Shown here one piece after another: positions 46,896 through 57,028 of a stretch of DNA of 64,000 bases. The stretch is from an uncultured SAR86 cluster bacterium. GTDB lineage: Bacteria; Pseudomonadota; Gammaproteobacteria; Magnimaribacterales; D2472. The stretch's first letter is position 1, and each line of letters starts with the position of its first letter. The stretch covers positions 1 to 64,000 of the forward strand of contig CACEZB010000004.1 in NCBI GenBank assembly GCA_902563835.1, written 5' to 3'. The notes beneath the pieces are model-generated. The model made no database searches. It was not told where the DNA came from and saw nothing but the letters and a program-made list of their open reading frames with translations. The position numbers and the translations under genes were made by a program.

Positions 46896-47840
46896 TTTAC
46901 TTAAACTTAATAAATATCCAAAATAACCACTAACAAGCAATAAGCCCATAAAACGAATCATCAAAATATTTATATATTTTGATGAGGATAGGGCAACAAA
47001 TAGAATAAAAATTATTGTAGCAACTATCATTATTAAATAATCACGTTCAAGTAAAAGCGATTCAAGTTGCACCATAGAAAAGAAACCAATAATTGGAACA
47101 ACTAGTGTGATATTTAAAACATTTGAACCGATTACATTTCCAACAACCATATCAGTTTTTTTCTTTAGCAAAGCGCTAATTGTTGCAGCCAATTCTGGCA
47201 AGCTTGTGCCAATTGCAATTATTGTTAAGCCAATAATTAATTCAGAAATATTTAGTAATATTGCAATATTCTCTGCATATATAACTGCGTATCTAGATCC
47301 AAAAATAAGTGCTAGTAAACCTGTAATTAAAAAAATACTTACAATAAGGTTGCTTTGAGATGATTCATTATCTATGTTGCTAAGGTTATCCAGAGATTTA
47401 TATTTAAAAATTACATATAAAAAATATAAAAATACAATTAATAACAATACACTTTCAATTGGTGATATTTGTAAATCTTGCAAGCAAAGACCAAGTACTA
47501 GCGCAGATATTAAAAAGGGTAAAAATTGAGCAAAAGGAGCATTCTTTGGCTTAAAAGATATTCCAATACAATAAACTCCAAATATCAAAGCAATATTAGA
47601 AATATTTGATCCAACCACAGTGCCCATTGCGATACTTTCACTTTGATTTAAAACAGAAGAAATTCCAACAAAAATTTCTGGCGCAGATGTTCCGAGAGCT
47701 ACAACGGTTAAACCAATGGTTAATTCATTTACTCCAAATTTTTTTGCTAACACAGAAGAACTGTCTACAAATTTATCAGCACCCCATATTAAGATAGCTA
47801 AAGAAAATCCTAAACCTATGAAATTTATAAGAAAATCCAT
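46887..47840 (-). CDS. Sodium/calcium exchanger (CaCA family, YrbG-like)
   Basis: A 317-aa, ten-helix antiporter built from two inverted repeats, each with the alpha-repeat motif: ALGTSAPEIFVGI with GSNISNIALIFG, and AIGTSLPELAATI with GNVIGSNVLNI. These bear the acidic cation ligands. The family exchanges Na+ for Ca2+, or H+ or K+. Confidence 0.93.
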   Translation of the reverse strand: MDFLINFIGLGFSLAILIWGADKFVDSSSVLAKKFGVNELTIGLTVVALGTSAPEIFVGISSVLNQSESIAMGTVVGSNISNIALIFGVYCIGISFKPKNAPFAQFLPFLISALVLGLCLQDLQISPIESVLLLIVFLYFLYVIFKYKSLDNLSNIDNESSQSNLIVSIFLITGLLALIFGSRYAVIYAENIAILLNISELIIGLTIIAIGTSLPELAATISALLKKKTDMVVGNVIGSNVLNITLVVPIIGFFSMVQLESLLLERDYLIMIVATIIFILFVALSSSKYINILMIRFMGLLLVSGYFGYLLSLSKLV

Positions 47841-47934
47841 GAAACAATTTTACCTTAGTTATTTGTTAAATAGATTATGTTTCAACAATTTAAAATAATA
47901 TAATTGATAATTAATTTTAAAGAAGAGGCAAATA

Positions 47935-48732
47935 ATGAAAATAGATAACTTGTTCAATATTCAAGATAAAGTAGCCATTGTTACAGGTGGCTCAAGGGGA
48001 ATTGGTGAGATGATTGCGGCAGGCTTTTTAGCAAATGGTGCTAAAGTCTACATTTCTGCAAGAAAAGCACCCGCCTTAGTTGATAAAGCAAAAGAGCTTT
48101 CAGATAAATATAATCAAGAATGCATTCCTATATCTTGTGATTTAAGTTCTATGAATGGGATAGAAGAATTCACTAATGAAATTCAAAACAAAGAAAAAGG
48201 AATAGATTTTTTAATTAATAATGCTGGAGCAGCATGGGGAGAGCCATTGGAAAGTTTTTCTGAAGGTGGTTGGGATAAAGTAATGGATTTAAATGTTAAA
48301 TCTTTATTCTTTTTGACTCAAAAATTTAAAAATCTACTTTTAAATAACGCTTCAGTAGAAGATCCATCAAGAGTTATCAATATTGGCTCAATTGATGGGT
48401 TAAATGTCCCGTCTATGGAGACATATTCATATGGTGCATCAAAAGCAGCAGTTCATCATTTAACTAGAGTGTTAGCAGCAAAATTAGTAAAAGAAAATAT
48501 TCTGGTCAATGCAATTGCTCCTGGCCCATATCCAAGTGCTATGTTAGGTTCAGCTGTAAATCATGACTATTCTGAAATTGCTAAAAGAAACCCGAGGAAA
48601 AGGGTAGGCACCCCAGAGGATATGGCAGGATTGGCTATATTTTTATGTTCTAGGGCTGGAGCCTATACAGTTGGAGAAACCATAACTTCAGACGGAGGTA
48701 TTGTTAAGACCGCTAGTCATAATTTGAGTTAG
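47935..48732 (+). CDS. Short-chain dehydrogenase/reductase
   Basis: SDR of 265 aa. TGGSRGIG (residues 18-25), NNAGAAWG and YSYGASK provide cofactor site and catalytic YxxxK. The overall pattern (a C-terminal VGETITSDGG) fits FabG/3-oxoacyl reductase-like SDRs; a substrate in isoprenoid or fatty acid breakdown is possible given the neighbours. A GAGG-type ribosome site precedes the ATG. Confidence 0.9.
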   Translation: MKIDNLFNIQDKVAIVTGGSRGIGEMIAAGFLANGAKVYISARKAPALVDKAKELSDKYNQECIPISCDLSSMNGIEEFTNEIQNKEKGIDFLINNAGAAWGEPLESFSEGGWDKVMDLNVKSLFFLTQKFKNLLLNNASVEDPSRVINIGSIDGLNVPSMETYSYGASKAAVHHLTRVLAAKLVKENILVNAIAPGPYPSAMLGSAVNHDYSEIAKRNPRKRVGTPEDMAGLAIFLCSRAGAYTVGETITSDGGIVKTASHNLS

Positions 48733-48735
48733 TTA

Positions 48736-49638
48736 TTATTTTTGAGCTTCTTTGAACGCTTTTGTAATTAAATCTTTCATCCAGATATGACCCCCATCAC
48801 CTTCATCGCTTTTATGCCATATCAAGAAATATTCCATAGATGGTATTTCAATTGGGATTTCAACAAAAGATAAATTATTTCTTTTTGCAAAACTTCTAGT
48901 TGCCATTAATATTAAATCCGTTGACTTTATAATTGGAGGTGCAATTAAAAAATGCTGACATCTCAAAGCAACATTTCTTTTTAAACCAATTTTATCTAGC
49001 TCCATATCTATCATATGTTCTCCCATTTTTCTTCGAGAAACATGTAGATGCTTTTCATTGATAATATCTTCAATTGTTATATTTTTGATTTTTGAAATAC
49101 TATGACCGTCTCTATGAATTGCTACAAAGTCGTCTTCAAAGACTTTTGATGAATTTATTTCATTTGAGATAGGTATTACCGGATCTACAACAAAGTCAAG
49201 ATTGTTTGTTGAAAGAGCATGGACTTGATCAGCTCTTTTATAAGCATAACTACCTAGAGAAATATTAGGCGCACTCCCATGGATTTCTTTCATTATAAAA
49301 GGTAGGACTCTACTCTCAGATATATCACCCAATGACAATTTAAAATTTCTTTTTGATGAAGCAGGGTCGAAGGTATCAGGTTCATTTACGCTTTGTTGAA
49401 TTAAAGTAAGTGCATTTTGAATATCTGAGATTATATTTTCTGTTTTTTGAGTAGGCACCATGCCGGAACCTGTTCTAACAAATAGATCATCATTAAATTT
49501 ATCTCTTAATCTTGATAATGCATTACTTACTGCTGGCTGAGTAATACCAACCACTTCGGCAGCTTTTGTTAGACTTCCTTCTGTATATATTGCATTTAAT
49601 ATTACAAATAGGTTTAGATCAAATGAGCTAATTTTCAT
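48736..49638 (-). CDS. LysR-family transcriptional regulator
   Basis: A 300-aa LTTR: N-terminal winged helix (GSLTKAAEVVGITQPAVSNALSRLRDKF, shown here in two parts, GSLTKAAEVVG and ITQPAVSNALSRLRD) and a periplasmic-binding-protein-like effector domain. It is divergent from the acyl-CoA dehydrogenase gene at 49802, the classic LTTR arrangement, and so probably controls that gene and itself. Confidence 0.92.
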   Translation of the reverse strand: MKISSFDLNLFVILNAIYTEGSLTKAAEVVGITQPAVSNALSRLRDKFNDDLFVRTGSGMVPTQKTENIISDIQNALTLIQQSVNEPDTFDPASSKRNFKLSLGDISESRVLPFIMKEIHGSAPNISLGSYAYKRADQVHALSTNNLDFVVDPVIPISNEINSSKVFEDDFVAIHRDGHSISKIKNITIEDIINEKHLHVSRRKMGEHMIDMELDKIGLKRNVALRCQHFLIAPPIIKSTDLILMATRSFAKRNNLSFVEIPIEIPSMEYFLIWHKSDEGDGGHIWMKDLITKAFKEAQK

Positions 49639-49701
49639 CTTAGAAATTCCAAATAATCTAAAACAAACATTACCTTAATATGTTTATCTTCATATAGATT
49701 T

Positions 49702-49714
49702 GTATGTGACATAC
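49702..49714. promoter_or_regulatory. Palindrome GTATGT-g-ACATAC, candidate LysR operator
   Basis: A perfect 13-bp palindrome in the LysR/dehydrogenase intergenic region. Its T...A arms fit the loose T-N11-A LTTR rule. It lies on the LysR-proximal side. Confidence 0.4.
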
Positions 49715-49740
49715 AGCTATTATAGAAATAGAAACCATTA

Positions 49741-49768
49741 TTACTATTCATAGTATTTATAATAGTAA
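49741..49768. promoter_or_regulatory. Dyad TTACTAT-N14-ATAGTAA, candidate LysR operator
   Basis: A perfect 7-bp inverted repeat with a 14-nt spacer, about 35-60 nt before the dehydrogenase start. Spacing and position fit an activator site near the -35 region. With the palindrome at 49702 it could form the usual two-site LTTR operator. Confidence 0.4.
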
Positions 49769-49801
49769 CAAAATTTTTAATATAACGGGAGACTAAAGCA
49801 C

Positions 49802-51019
49802 ATGATGCCTGAACTGAGACCAGAAGCAATTGAATTAGTAGAAAAAGTTAAAACTTTCATTAAAGACGAAGTTAAACCACAAGAACATGTTTTTCATGAA
49901 CAAATAGTAGAAGGAGAAGATCGTTGGAAGACTTATCCAAAAGTAATTGATGAGCTAAAAGAAAAAGCAAGATCAGCTGGGCTTTGGAATTTATTTTTAC
50001 CTGAAAGCGAATTCGGTGCTGGACTTACAAATTATGAATATGCACATTTAGCAGAAGAAATGGGTAAATCTCATATAGCCTCTGAGGCTATGAATTGTAG
50101 CGCGCCTGATACTGGCAATATGGAAGTTATTGCTAGATATGGTAATGAGCAACATCAAGAAGAATGGTTACAACCATTGTTGGATGGCAAAATTAGATCA
50201 GCCTTTGGGATGACAGAACCAGGTACGGCATCATCTGATGCTACCAATATGCAAGCAACAGCAGTTCTTGATGGGGATGAATATGTTATTAATGGTGAGA
50301 AATGGTGGACATCAGGAGCAGGCGATCCTAGATGTAAGATTATTATTTTTATGTGTGTTACTAATCCAGACAACCCAAAGCATCAAAGACATTCAATGAT
50401 ACTAGTACCAATGGAAACTGAGGGAGTCGAAATTCAAAAAATGATGCATGTATTTGGATATGATGATGCACCTCATGGACATGCTCATATGAAATTTAAT
50501 AACGTTAGGGTACCTAAAGAGAATTTACTTTTAGGTGAAGGCAGAGGATTTGAAATAGCTCAAGGTAGACTAGGGCCTGGAAGGATACATCATTGTATGA
50601 GAGCTATAGGTGTTGGAGAAATTGCATTAGAGTTAATGTGCAGACGAGGCATTGACCCAACTAAAATTGCTTTTGGAAAAAATTTAGCAAATTTAGGCGC
50701 TAATTTTGATTACATTGCTGAATCAAGAATGGAGCTTAATGCTGCAAGACTTTTAACATTAGATGCTGCTATAAAGATGGATACTGTAGGTAATAAAATT
50801 GCAGCCAGTGAGATAGCCCAAATAAAGGTTTACGTTCCTAATGTTGTATTAAAAATAATAGATAGAGCAATTCAAATTCATGGAGGTGAGGGCGTTTCAC
50901 AATTAACTCCACTAGCATCTATGTATGCGCATATGAGAACACTTAGATTAGCTGATGGACCTGATGAAGTTCATAGAAGAGCGGTTGCTAGGTATGAGCT
51001 TGGCAAATATATGAGTTAG
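49802..51019 (+). CDS. Acyl-CoA dehydrogenase (ACAD10/11-like)
   Basis: Acyl-CoA dehydrogenase of 405 aa. It has [39 protein letters not shown] and [33 protein letters not shown]. The RIHHCMR element is typical of the ACAD10/11-like and IBR3-type enzymes, which act on longer or 4-hydroxy acyl-CoAs. ATG 49802 and 49805 are both possible. Divergent from, and probably controlled by, the LysR gene. Confidence 0.92.
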   Translation: MMPELRPEAIELVEKVKTFIKDEVKPQEHVFHEQIVEGEDRWKTYPKVIDELKEKARSAGLWNLFLPESEFGAGLTNYEYAHLAEEMGKSHIASEAMNCSAPDTGNMEVIARYGNEQHQEEWLQPLLDGKIRSAFGMTEPGTASSDATNMQATAVLDGDEYVINGEKWWTSGAGDPRCKIIIFMCVTNPDNPKHQRHSMILVPMETEGVEIQKMMHVFGYDDAPHGHAHMKFNNVRVPKENLLLGEGRGFEIAQGRLGPGRIHHCMRAIGVGEIALELMCRRGIDPTKIAFGKNLANLGANFDYIAESRMELNAARLLTLDAAIKMDTVGNKIAASEIAQIKVYVPNVVLKIIDRAIQIHGGEGVSQLTPLASMYAHMRTLRLADGPDEVHRRAVARYELGKYMS

Positions 51020-51024
51020 AGAAC

Positions 51025-52422
51025 TTGTCTAATAACTTAATTTTTTACGACACAGAAACAACTGGAATTCATAAGGATTTTAGTCAGATAATTCAATGTG
51101 GTTCTATTCTTACAGATACTGTATTTAACGTTAAGGGAGAACAGAATATTAATAGCAGACCATTACCATGGGTAATACCCCAGCCAATCGCTATGCTTAC
51201 TAATAAAAAAATAAATTCTTTTACTTCTAACACATCTCATTATCAAATGATGAAAGACATACAATATCAATGGAAAGAATGGTGTATTGAACGCCCATCT
51301 ATATTTATTACTTATAACGGACATGCTTTCGATGAAGAATTAATTAGAAGGCAATTTTGGTGCAATCTTTTGGAGCCCTATATCACCAATACTAATCAAA
51401 ATGGAAGATTAGATTTAATGTTAATGATTCACAACATAGCTTCTTTTTTTTCAGATGAAATATCAATTCCTTTATTTGAAGATGGTCCTGCTCTAAGTAT
51501 AAAACTTGAACATTTAGCAGATAAACATGGCATAGACGTAAGTGATGCTCATGATGCAATTTCAGATTGTCAATTTATGATTGGTTTATGTAAGGTGATA
51601 AAAGAGAAGATTCCAGATGTATTTGAATCTTTTTTAAATATATCTACTAAAGAGGGTATTAAAAATCTTCTATACACTGGTGAGTTTCTTGCGTTGGGAG
51701 AAGTATATAGACGCCATCCTTTTAAATACCCAGTTGTTATTTGTGGTGCAGATAATTCTAGGCCTAATGAAATATGCTTTTTTGATTTAAGCTTTGATCC
51801 TGATGAAATCATTGATTTAGATTTCACTGAAATTAATAAAATGATTCAATCTGGATCAAGAGATTTGCCATTAAAAAAGTATAAAATTAACAAAACTATA
51901 CCAATATGCTCTAGCAAGCTTCTTACAAAAAATAATCATTTTGATATTACTCATGATGAACTGCAGAGGCGTGCTGATATTGTTAAAGCTAATAAAGATT
52001 TTTTTACAAAAGTTTCACAAGCAATGGAAGATAGAATTATGAATTTTCCAGAACCTAGCTATGTTGAAGGTACTATTTATTCTGGTGGATTTCCATCATA
52101 TAGAGATCAAGATTTAATGAAAGAATTTCATCTTTCAGATGAGCCTGAACAATTAATTAAAATTTCAAGAAATTTTGAAGATGAACGCTTTCGTTTATTA
52201 GCTGAACGAATCATATGTAATGAATATCAAATAGATATTCCACAAGATATAAAAGGTAGATATGACGACCTTATACATGAAAGAGTTCAAACAGAAGGTA
52301 AATGGGGCTCTGTTGATAAAGCTCTTCAAGAAATTGACAAGTTATTAGATGAAAAACATGATCAAGAAGATATCAATATTCTGAATGCAACGAAAGAAAA
52401 ACTCTTATCTATGAAGAATTAA
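51025..52422 (+). CDS. sbcB: Exodeoxyribonuclease I
   Basis: 3'-5' single-strand DNA exonuclease used in recombination and repair, 465 aa. The DEDD motifs are present: FYDTETTG, NGHAFDEELIRRQF and DAHDAISDCQF, followed by the SH3-like and helical C-terminal regions of ExoI. It begins with TTG 5 nt after the dehydrogenase stop. Confidence 0.93.
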   Translation: MSNNLIFYDTETTGIHKDFSQIIQCGSILTDTVFNVKGEQNINSRPLPWVIPQPIAMLTNKKINSFTSNTSHYQMMKDIQYQWKEWCIERPSIFITYNGHAFDEELIRRQFWCNLLEPYITNTNQNGRLDLMLMIHNIASFFSDEISIPLFEDGPALSIKLEHLADKHGIDVSDAHDAISDCQFMIGLCKVIKEKIPDVFESFLNISTKEGIKNLLYTGEFLALGEVYRRHPFKYPVVICGADNSRPNEICFFDLSFDPDEIIDLDFTEINKMIQSGSRDLPLKKYKINKTIPICSSKLLTKNNHFDITHDELQRRADIVKANKDFFTKVSQAMEDRIMNFPEPSYVEGTIYSGGFPSYRDQDLMKEFHLSDEPEQLIKISRNFEDERFRLLAERIICNEYQIDIPQDIKGRYDDLIHERVQTEGKWGSVDKALQEIDKLLDEKHDQEDINILNATKEKLLSMKN

Positions 52423-52424
52423 AA

Positions 52425-53171
52425 ATGAAGAAATTGAATATTTATTTTTATTTATTCTTATTTATTAGTTCTATAAATACCTCTAATATTAAAGCAGATG
52501 TATATTTAGAGAATTTTAGTTTAGTTGATGTTTTAAAAAATGGTAGAAGCTTAATGAGTCTTGATTATGGACTTCATTATTTAGAGCTTCAATCGAATGA
52601 GCAAAAGAAATTATTTATAGGTGTTCATGGGAGCAATAGCGAAGGGTATGAGTGGATATATCCTTATTTGACTATAGATTCATTGGCGACTTTGATGACT
52701 TTTTTTCGCTACAACGATAATTTTTGTCCAAATAGAGCTTATCAAAAACTTAATAATGAAATTAATTCAATATTAGATAAAAACAAGAATGTTGATCAAG
52801 TTATATTAATGGGTCATAGCTATGGAGCAATGATAGTTTCAATGTTCTCTGATAAGTGGACTAGTGAGACGCCTTTAATAATACATACAGTTGCAGGACC
52901 TTTAAATGGACCAGTATCATCAAATCTTAGATCCGGGCTTTTTAGAAATATATGTGATTATTATCCTCCTAATACGATCAGAGATAATGTAGTTTTTTAT
53001 CAATGGAGAACAATCAAAGAATTAGATGGAGCATTTAATAATTTGGAATATGATCCTCAGATTATTGATTTAAAAGGTAGCTTAGTTACCAGACTGCCCG
53101 ATACTTATAATGGAATGAGGTTAGGGCATAATTGGTCATTAAGTTGGGTAGCAGAGAAGATTGCAGAATAA
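52425..53171 (+). CDS. Exported alpha/beta-hydrolase-like protein
   Basis: A 248-aa protein with a signal peptide and an alpha/beta hydrolase core: GVHGSN (oxyanion region) and the nucleophile elbow GHSYGAM near residue 128. The terminal His could be HNWS. Likely an esterase or lipase of unknown substrate. Starts 2 nt after sbcB. Confidence 0.8.
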   Translation: MKKLNIYFYLFLFISSINTSNIKADVYLENFSLVDVLKNGRSLMSLDYGLHYLELQSNEQKKLFIGVHGSNSEGYEWIYPYLTIDSLATLMTFFRYNDNFCPNRAYQKLNNEINSILDKNKNVDQVILMGHSYGAMIVSMFSDKWTSETPLIIHTVAGPLNGPVSSNLRSGLFRNICDYYPPNTIRDNVVFYQWRTIKELDGAFNNLEYDPQIIDLKGSLVTRLPDTYNGMRLGHNWSLSWVAEKIAE

Positions 53172-53175
53172 ATAA

Positions 53176-53252
53176 TGGTGGGCGAGGAGAGATTCGAACT
53201 CCCGACTTCCTGCGTGTCGAGCAGACACTCTAACCAACTGAGTTACTCGCCC
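53176..53252 (-). tRNA. tRNA-Val (anticodon GAC) with C33
   Basis: Cloverleaf on the minus strand: acceptor GGGCGAG/CTCGCCC, D stem ACTC/GAGT, anticodon stem TCTGC/GCAGG (outer pair T-G), T loop TTCGAAT, discriminator A and encoded CCA. The anticodon loop reads TCGACAC, giving GAC at 34-36 but C instead of the near-invariant T at position 33. Confidence 0.9.
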
Positions 53253-53320
53253 AAATTGAAAGTAATTTTACACAAAAAATCGTATTGGGCGACATTATAT
53301 CCAGTATTTAATAATTATTT

Positions 53321-53761
53321 TTAGATTTTGGAAAGATAATCATCAAGCCTAGATTGATTCATTACAAATACCGATTTAAATTGTGTAGCTGCTGTCTTAA
53401 TAGTATCTAAGTTTGATTTATCATTTCCAACCTGGATAACTCCAACCATCGCCATCATCACATGAGGAGTGCACTGATAAACATAAACTCCTGGTATATT
53501 GAAATCAATTGTAATATCTCTGCTAAGGTCACCGTTCCAAGCTTGTGCATTATTTGGAATCATTGAGGAAATTGATGCTGAATTATGTGCAGCATCAATA
53601 GATTTAAAGGTAACACTATCTCCAGGATTAATTTTTAAAAAAGCAGGCTCAAAAACCATTACTCCCTCAGTCCCCTGATTAAGCATTTTTACAATATGAT
53701 TTGCTGAATATAAATTAATTTGAAAGGACAATATTACAATTAAAAGTATTATTTTGTTCAT
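53321..53761 (-). CDS. Pseudoazurin-type cupredoxin
   Basis: Periplasmic type 1 copper protein of 146 aa. A signal peptide is followed by the blue-copper ligands His59, Cys97, His100 and Met105, with the pseudoazurin spacing (C-x2-H-x4-M). It may donate electrons to a terminal oxidase or nitrite/N2O-type reductase, which is not in this window. The C-terminal 35 residues are an extra helical tail. Confidence 0.93.
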   Translation of the reverse strand: MNKIILLIVILSFQINLYSANHIVKMLNQGTEGVMVFEPAFLKINPGDSVTFKSIDAAHNSASISSMIPNNAQAWNGDLSRDITIDFNIPGVYVYQCTPHVMMAMVGVIQVGNDKSNLDTIKTAATQFKSVFVMNQSRLDDYLSKI

Positions 53762-53864
53762 CTAAACTCCAATGGAAAATTATTATGTTTTTAAATATTT
53801 TATGTTTTTAATTTATACTAAAAAGATATATTATTAGCATAATTTATATATAAGGATTTATAGA

Positions 53865-55070
53865 ATGAAATCAATAAAAATCAATAACATTTTAATACTT
53901 AGCTTTATCATTATGCCGATGATCTTATTTAAGGTGCAGGCATCCCCTGGTGAATATTGGGATGAAGCGTTACCAGAAGATAAGGGTATTTCAAGTGACA
54001 AAGTAAATAAATTATTTGATTTATCTTTTGAAGACGATGCAACTCAATCAGTCGTTTTAATAAAAGATGGTGTTTTAATTGCGGAACGTTATGCTGACGG
54101 GTATGACAAAGATTCGTTTGGCACATCTTGGTCAATGGCAAAAAGCTTTTATGCTGCATTAATTTTAATTTCAGTAGATAAAGGTGAAATAGGAAGCCTA
54201 GATGACAAAGTATCTAAATATCTAGATTATTTTAATGATGATCGTTCTGTAATAACTATAAGACAACTATTAAATATGTCTAGCGGTCTTGAATACCCTG
54301 AAACACAACATGAAATGATGTTTTTTCAACCAGATCATTTGGAGTATTCGAAACAAGTAAAACTTGAAAAAGAACCTGATACTCTTTTTGAGTATAACAA
54401 CGTTAATTCAATGCTTTTAGGAGATATTCTTTTACAAGCAACTGGCAAGAAGGCAGATGTTCTTTTAGAAGAAAGAATATTAGATAAACTTGAGGTAAAA
54501 AATAAAACTTTATGGAGGGACTCTAAACAAAATGTTCTTACATATTGTTGTATAGACATGACAGCTAGAGATTATGCAAGATTTGGACAATTATTTTCAA
54601 ATAGCGGTGCCTGGAAAGATGAGCAGATCATTTCTAAAGAATTAGTAGATGAAACATTTCAATATGTTTGGGATACGCCCAATTGGTGGACAGATTATAA
54701 AAGAGGGTATTCTTTGCATTGGTGGGTTTCTAGGTATAGTGAAGACTCTAAAATCTTTAATGCAAGTGGAAGATTCGGACAATATATTTTTGTAGATAGA
54801 GAAAATGATATTGTGTTTGTAAGGATTACAAAAAATACTCCAGCAGAGGGACCAATTCAAGATTGGTCTAGATTATCTTGGTTTACTTGGATCAATAATG
54901 TTGAATTTTTAATAGCCTTTTTTCAAACCCTTGAAAGTTGGGGGATTGTTAAAATAGGTGCAGACAGCAATGTAAAATCACCTAGCACAAGGGAAGATGG
55001 TGCATCAAAAGAATTTTATAGAGATTATGAGTTAGTAATGGATGCTATGGCTGATCTTAGTCGGAGTTAG
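53865..55070 (+). CDS. Exported serine hydrolase (class C beta-lactamase family)
   Basis: A 401-aa secreted penicillin-binding-type hydrolase. A signal peptide precedes the catalytic SMAK (Ser90, Lys93), followed by the YNNVN motif (Y-x-N) and a GRFGQYI segment (KTG-like). Class C fold members include esterases and DD-peptidases; resistance is not implied. Its 3' end overlaps the convergent small gene by 14 nt. Confidence 0.87.
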   Translation: MKSIKINNILILSFIIMPMILFKVQASPGEYWDEALPEDKGISSDKVNKLFDLSFEDDATQSVVLIKDGVLIAERYADGYDKDSFGTSWSMAKSFYAALILISVDKGEIGSLDDKVSKYLDYFNDDRSVITIRQLLNMSSGLEYPETQHEMMFFQPDHLEYSKQVKLEKEPDTLFEYNNVNSMLLGDILLQATGKKADVLLEERILDKLEVKNKTLWRDSKQNVLTYCCIDMTARDYARFGQLFSNSGAWKDEQIISKELVDETFQYVWDTPNWWTDYKRGYSLHWWVSRYSEDSKIFNASGRFGQYIFVDRENDIVFVRITKNTPAEGPIQDWSRLSWFTWINNVEFLIAFFQTLESWGIVKIGADSNVKSPSTREDGASKEFYRDYELVMDAMADLSRS

Positions 55071-55251
55071 TATTTAATTCGTTTACTTTTTTTAGATAAC
55101 TAGCCATATCTTTTTTCCATTCTTCTAGATAATAACCATCATTACCATGTTTATTTAGATACCTTAAAAAGACTCTACCAGATTCATCTTCAAACCCTGG
55201 TTCAAATGGCTCTCCAGTTAATTTATTTGGTCTTTTAAATTGATTATCCAT
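55057..55251 (-). CDS. Small acidic protein coupled to the SLC13 permease gene
   Basis: A 64-aa hydrophilic protein (NKLTGEPFEPGFEDESGRVFLRYL and a Lys-rich helix). The start at 55251 shares one base with the SLC13 stop (TAATG), so it is translationally coupled to the transporter. No family recognised. Confidence 0.55.
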   Translation of the reverse strand: MDNQFKRPNKLTGEPFEPGFEDESGRVFLRYLNKHGNDGYYLEEWKKDMASYLKKVNELNTNSD

Positions 55252-57017
55252 TAGGTCCAAACAAACAATATCATAGGAATCGAAACTAAAATTATAAGAA
55301 TATCCATAGGCAAGCCTAATCTCCAATAGTCTGTGAATTTATAGTTTCCTGGACCCATAACCACTGTATTACATTGATGCCCAATCGGTGTTAAGAATGC
55401 ACAACTAGCTCCAACCGCAACCACCATTAAGAAAGGTTCAATTGCATAGCCAAGCTCTAAAGCAATTCCTGTAGAGATTGGCGCCATTATTACTGCTGTT
55501 GCAGCATTGTTAATTATGTCAGTTGTAGCCATTGTTACTACTAAAATAGTAAAAAGTATCCAAAATAAACTTACATTTGATGCGTATTCAGATATTGAAC
55601 TTGCTATTACATCGCTAAGCCCTGTAGTCTGCAACGCTGTTCCAATTGGAATCATTGCTGCTAGCATGACTATTATTGGCCAATCTATTTCTCTATAAAA
55701 ATTACTGTCTATAATTTTTATTCTTGCAAAACCTAAAACACAAAGTAAAAAGGCAGCAGCAGCACTCAAATAATTAAATGAAACTAAAAAAATAGACAGA
55801 GAAAAGAAAATTAATCCTTTAAGAAGTCTACTTCTGCTTGGAATAGTTTGAAGCTCTCTTTGACGTAAAGGCATTAAACCTAAATGCTTTATTTTATTAG
55901 AAACATCTTCTTCATCCAGATCTCTAACTCCTAAAAGCAAAACATCACCTGATTTAAATGTTTCTCTTGTTAATCTCGTTCTATACTTTGATCCTTTTCT
56001 CCATAAGCCTAATAAATTTAACTCTTCAAAAGCTAGTTTAAGAAAAAAGTCATACTTTCTTCCTATTAGTCTTGATCCTGGTGTAATCATTACTTCTATT
56101 TCCTCAAGATCATCTTCATCAAAAGAATGTAATTCTTTAGGTATAGAAAAACCAAAAACATCTAAAATATTACCAATATCATCTGGCGGGGTTTTAATAA
56201 CTAATATTTGACCAGATTTTATTTGCATATTATTTTGTACTTTCTTAACCGAACCATTTTCAGAAACAATTCCTAGAATCTCTGTATCTTCACCAGCTTG
56301 TTTTTTAAATTTATACAAAGTCATACCAATTGCTGAGCTTCCATCATTTACACATACTTCAAATAAATATCCTTTAAGATTAATTAAGTGCTCGGTCTTA
56401 GAGCCAGTATTTCTTAATAAGATGAATTTATTACCCAGAAGCGCGATAAATAATATGCTTAATAAAGTAATTACTATTCCAACATATGAAAAGTCAAAAA
56501 AATTAAAGCCTGAAGAAGAGATAGTTGCCTTATACTCAGAAATAATAATATTTGGAGGAGTTCCAATAGCAGTGTTCATTCCACCTAAAATACAAGCAAA
56601 TGCTAATGGCATTAAAAATTTTGAAGCATGCCATTCCATTTTTTGACAGATATTTAGAGTAATAGGCAACAAGATTGCTAATGCTCCAATATTATTAATA
56701 AACGAAGAAAGAATTGCAGCAATAAACAAAAGGCAAACTAAAAATTGAAATTCAGTAAACGTTCTTGTTCCAATTAATTTTCCTACCAAACCTGTCAGAC
56801 CGGAATTTTTTAAACCTTGGCTAATTATCAATACAAGTGCAACTGTTACTACAGCAGGATGTGCAAATCCAGCAAATGCATCATTGGCAGGAATTATTTC
56901 AAGTACTACAAGTACAAATAAAGCACCAATAGCTAACGCGTCATATCTAACCTTACCCCAAATGAATAAACCTAACAGGGCTATAAGTGTTGCAGATAAT
57001 AAAACTTGATCGTTCAT
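55251..57017 (-). CDS. SLC13/DASS-type permease with RCK domains
   Basis: A 588-aa transporter of the divalent anion:sodium symporter family (CitT/SLC13). Hydrophobic repeats with the SNT-type hairpin motif (SSFINNIGALAILLPI and its second-half copy TTDIINNAATAVIMAP) flank two RCK_C/TrkA-type regulatory domains around residues 205-385. Probable substrates are dicarboxylates or sulfate. Confidence 0.9.
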   Translation of the reverse strand: MNDQVLLSATLIALLGLFIWGKVRYDALAIGALFVLVVLEIIPANDAFAGFAHPAVVTVALVLIISQGLKNSGLTGLVGKLIGTRTFTEFQFLVCLLFIAAILSSFINNIGALAILLPITLNICQKMEWHASKFLMPLAFACILGGMNTAIGTPPNIIISEYKATISSSGFNFFDFSYVGIVITLLSILFIALLGNKFILLRNTGSKTEHLINLKGYLFEVCVNDGSSAIGMTLYKFKKQAGEDTEILGIVSENGSVKKVQNNMQIKSGQILVIKTPPDDIGNILDVFGFSIPKELHSFDEDDLEEIEVMITPGSRLIGRKYDFFLKLAFEELNLLGLWRKGSKYRTRLTRETFKSGDVLLLGVRDLDEEDVSNKIKHLGLMPLRQRELQTIPSRSRLLKGLIFFSLSIFLVSFNYLSAAAAFLLCVLGFARIKIIDSNFYREIDWPIIVMLAAMIPIGTALQTTGLSDVIASSISEYASNVSLFWILFTILVVTMATTDIINNAATAVIMAPISTGIALELGYAIEPFLMVVAVGASCAFLTPIGHQCNTVVMGPGNYKFTDYWRLGLPMDILIILVSIPMILFVWT

Positions 57018-57028
57018 TGGCCATTAAT

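Noticed and set aside
53865..55070. Beta-lactam resistance gene
   Set aside because: The class C fold is shared by many esterases and peptidases, and nothing here supports a resistance role.
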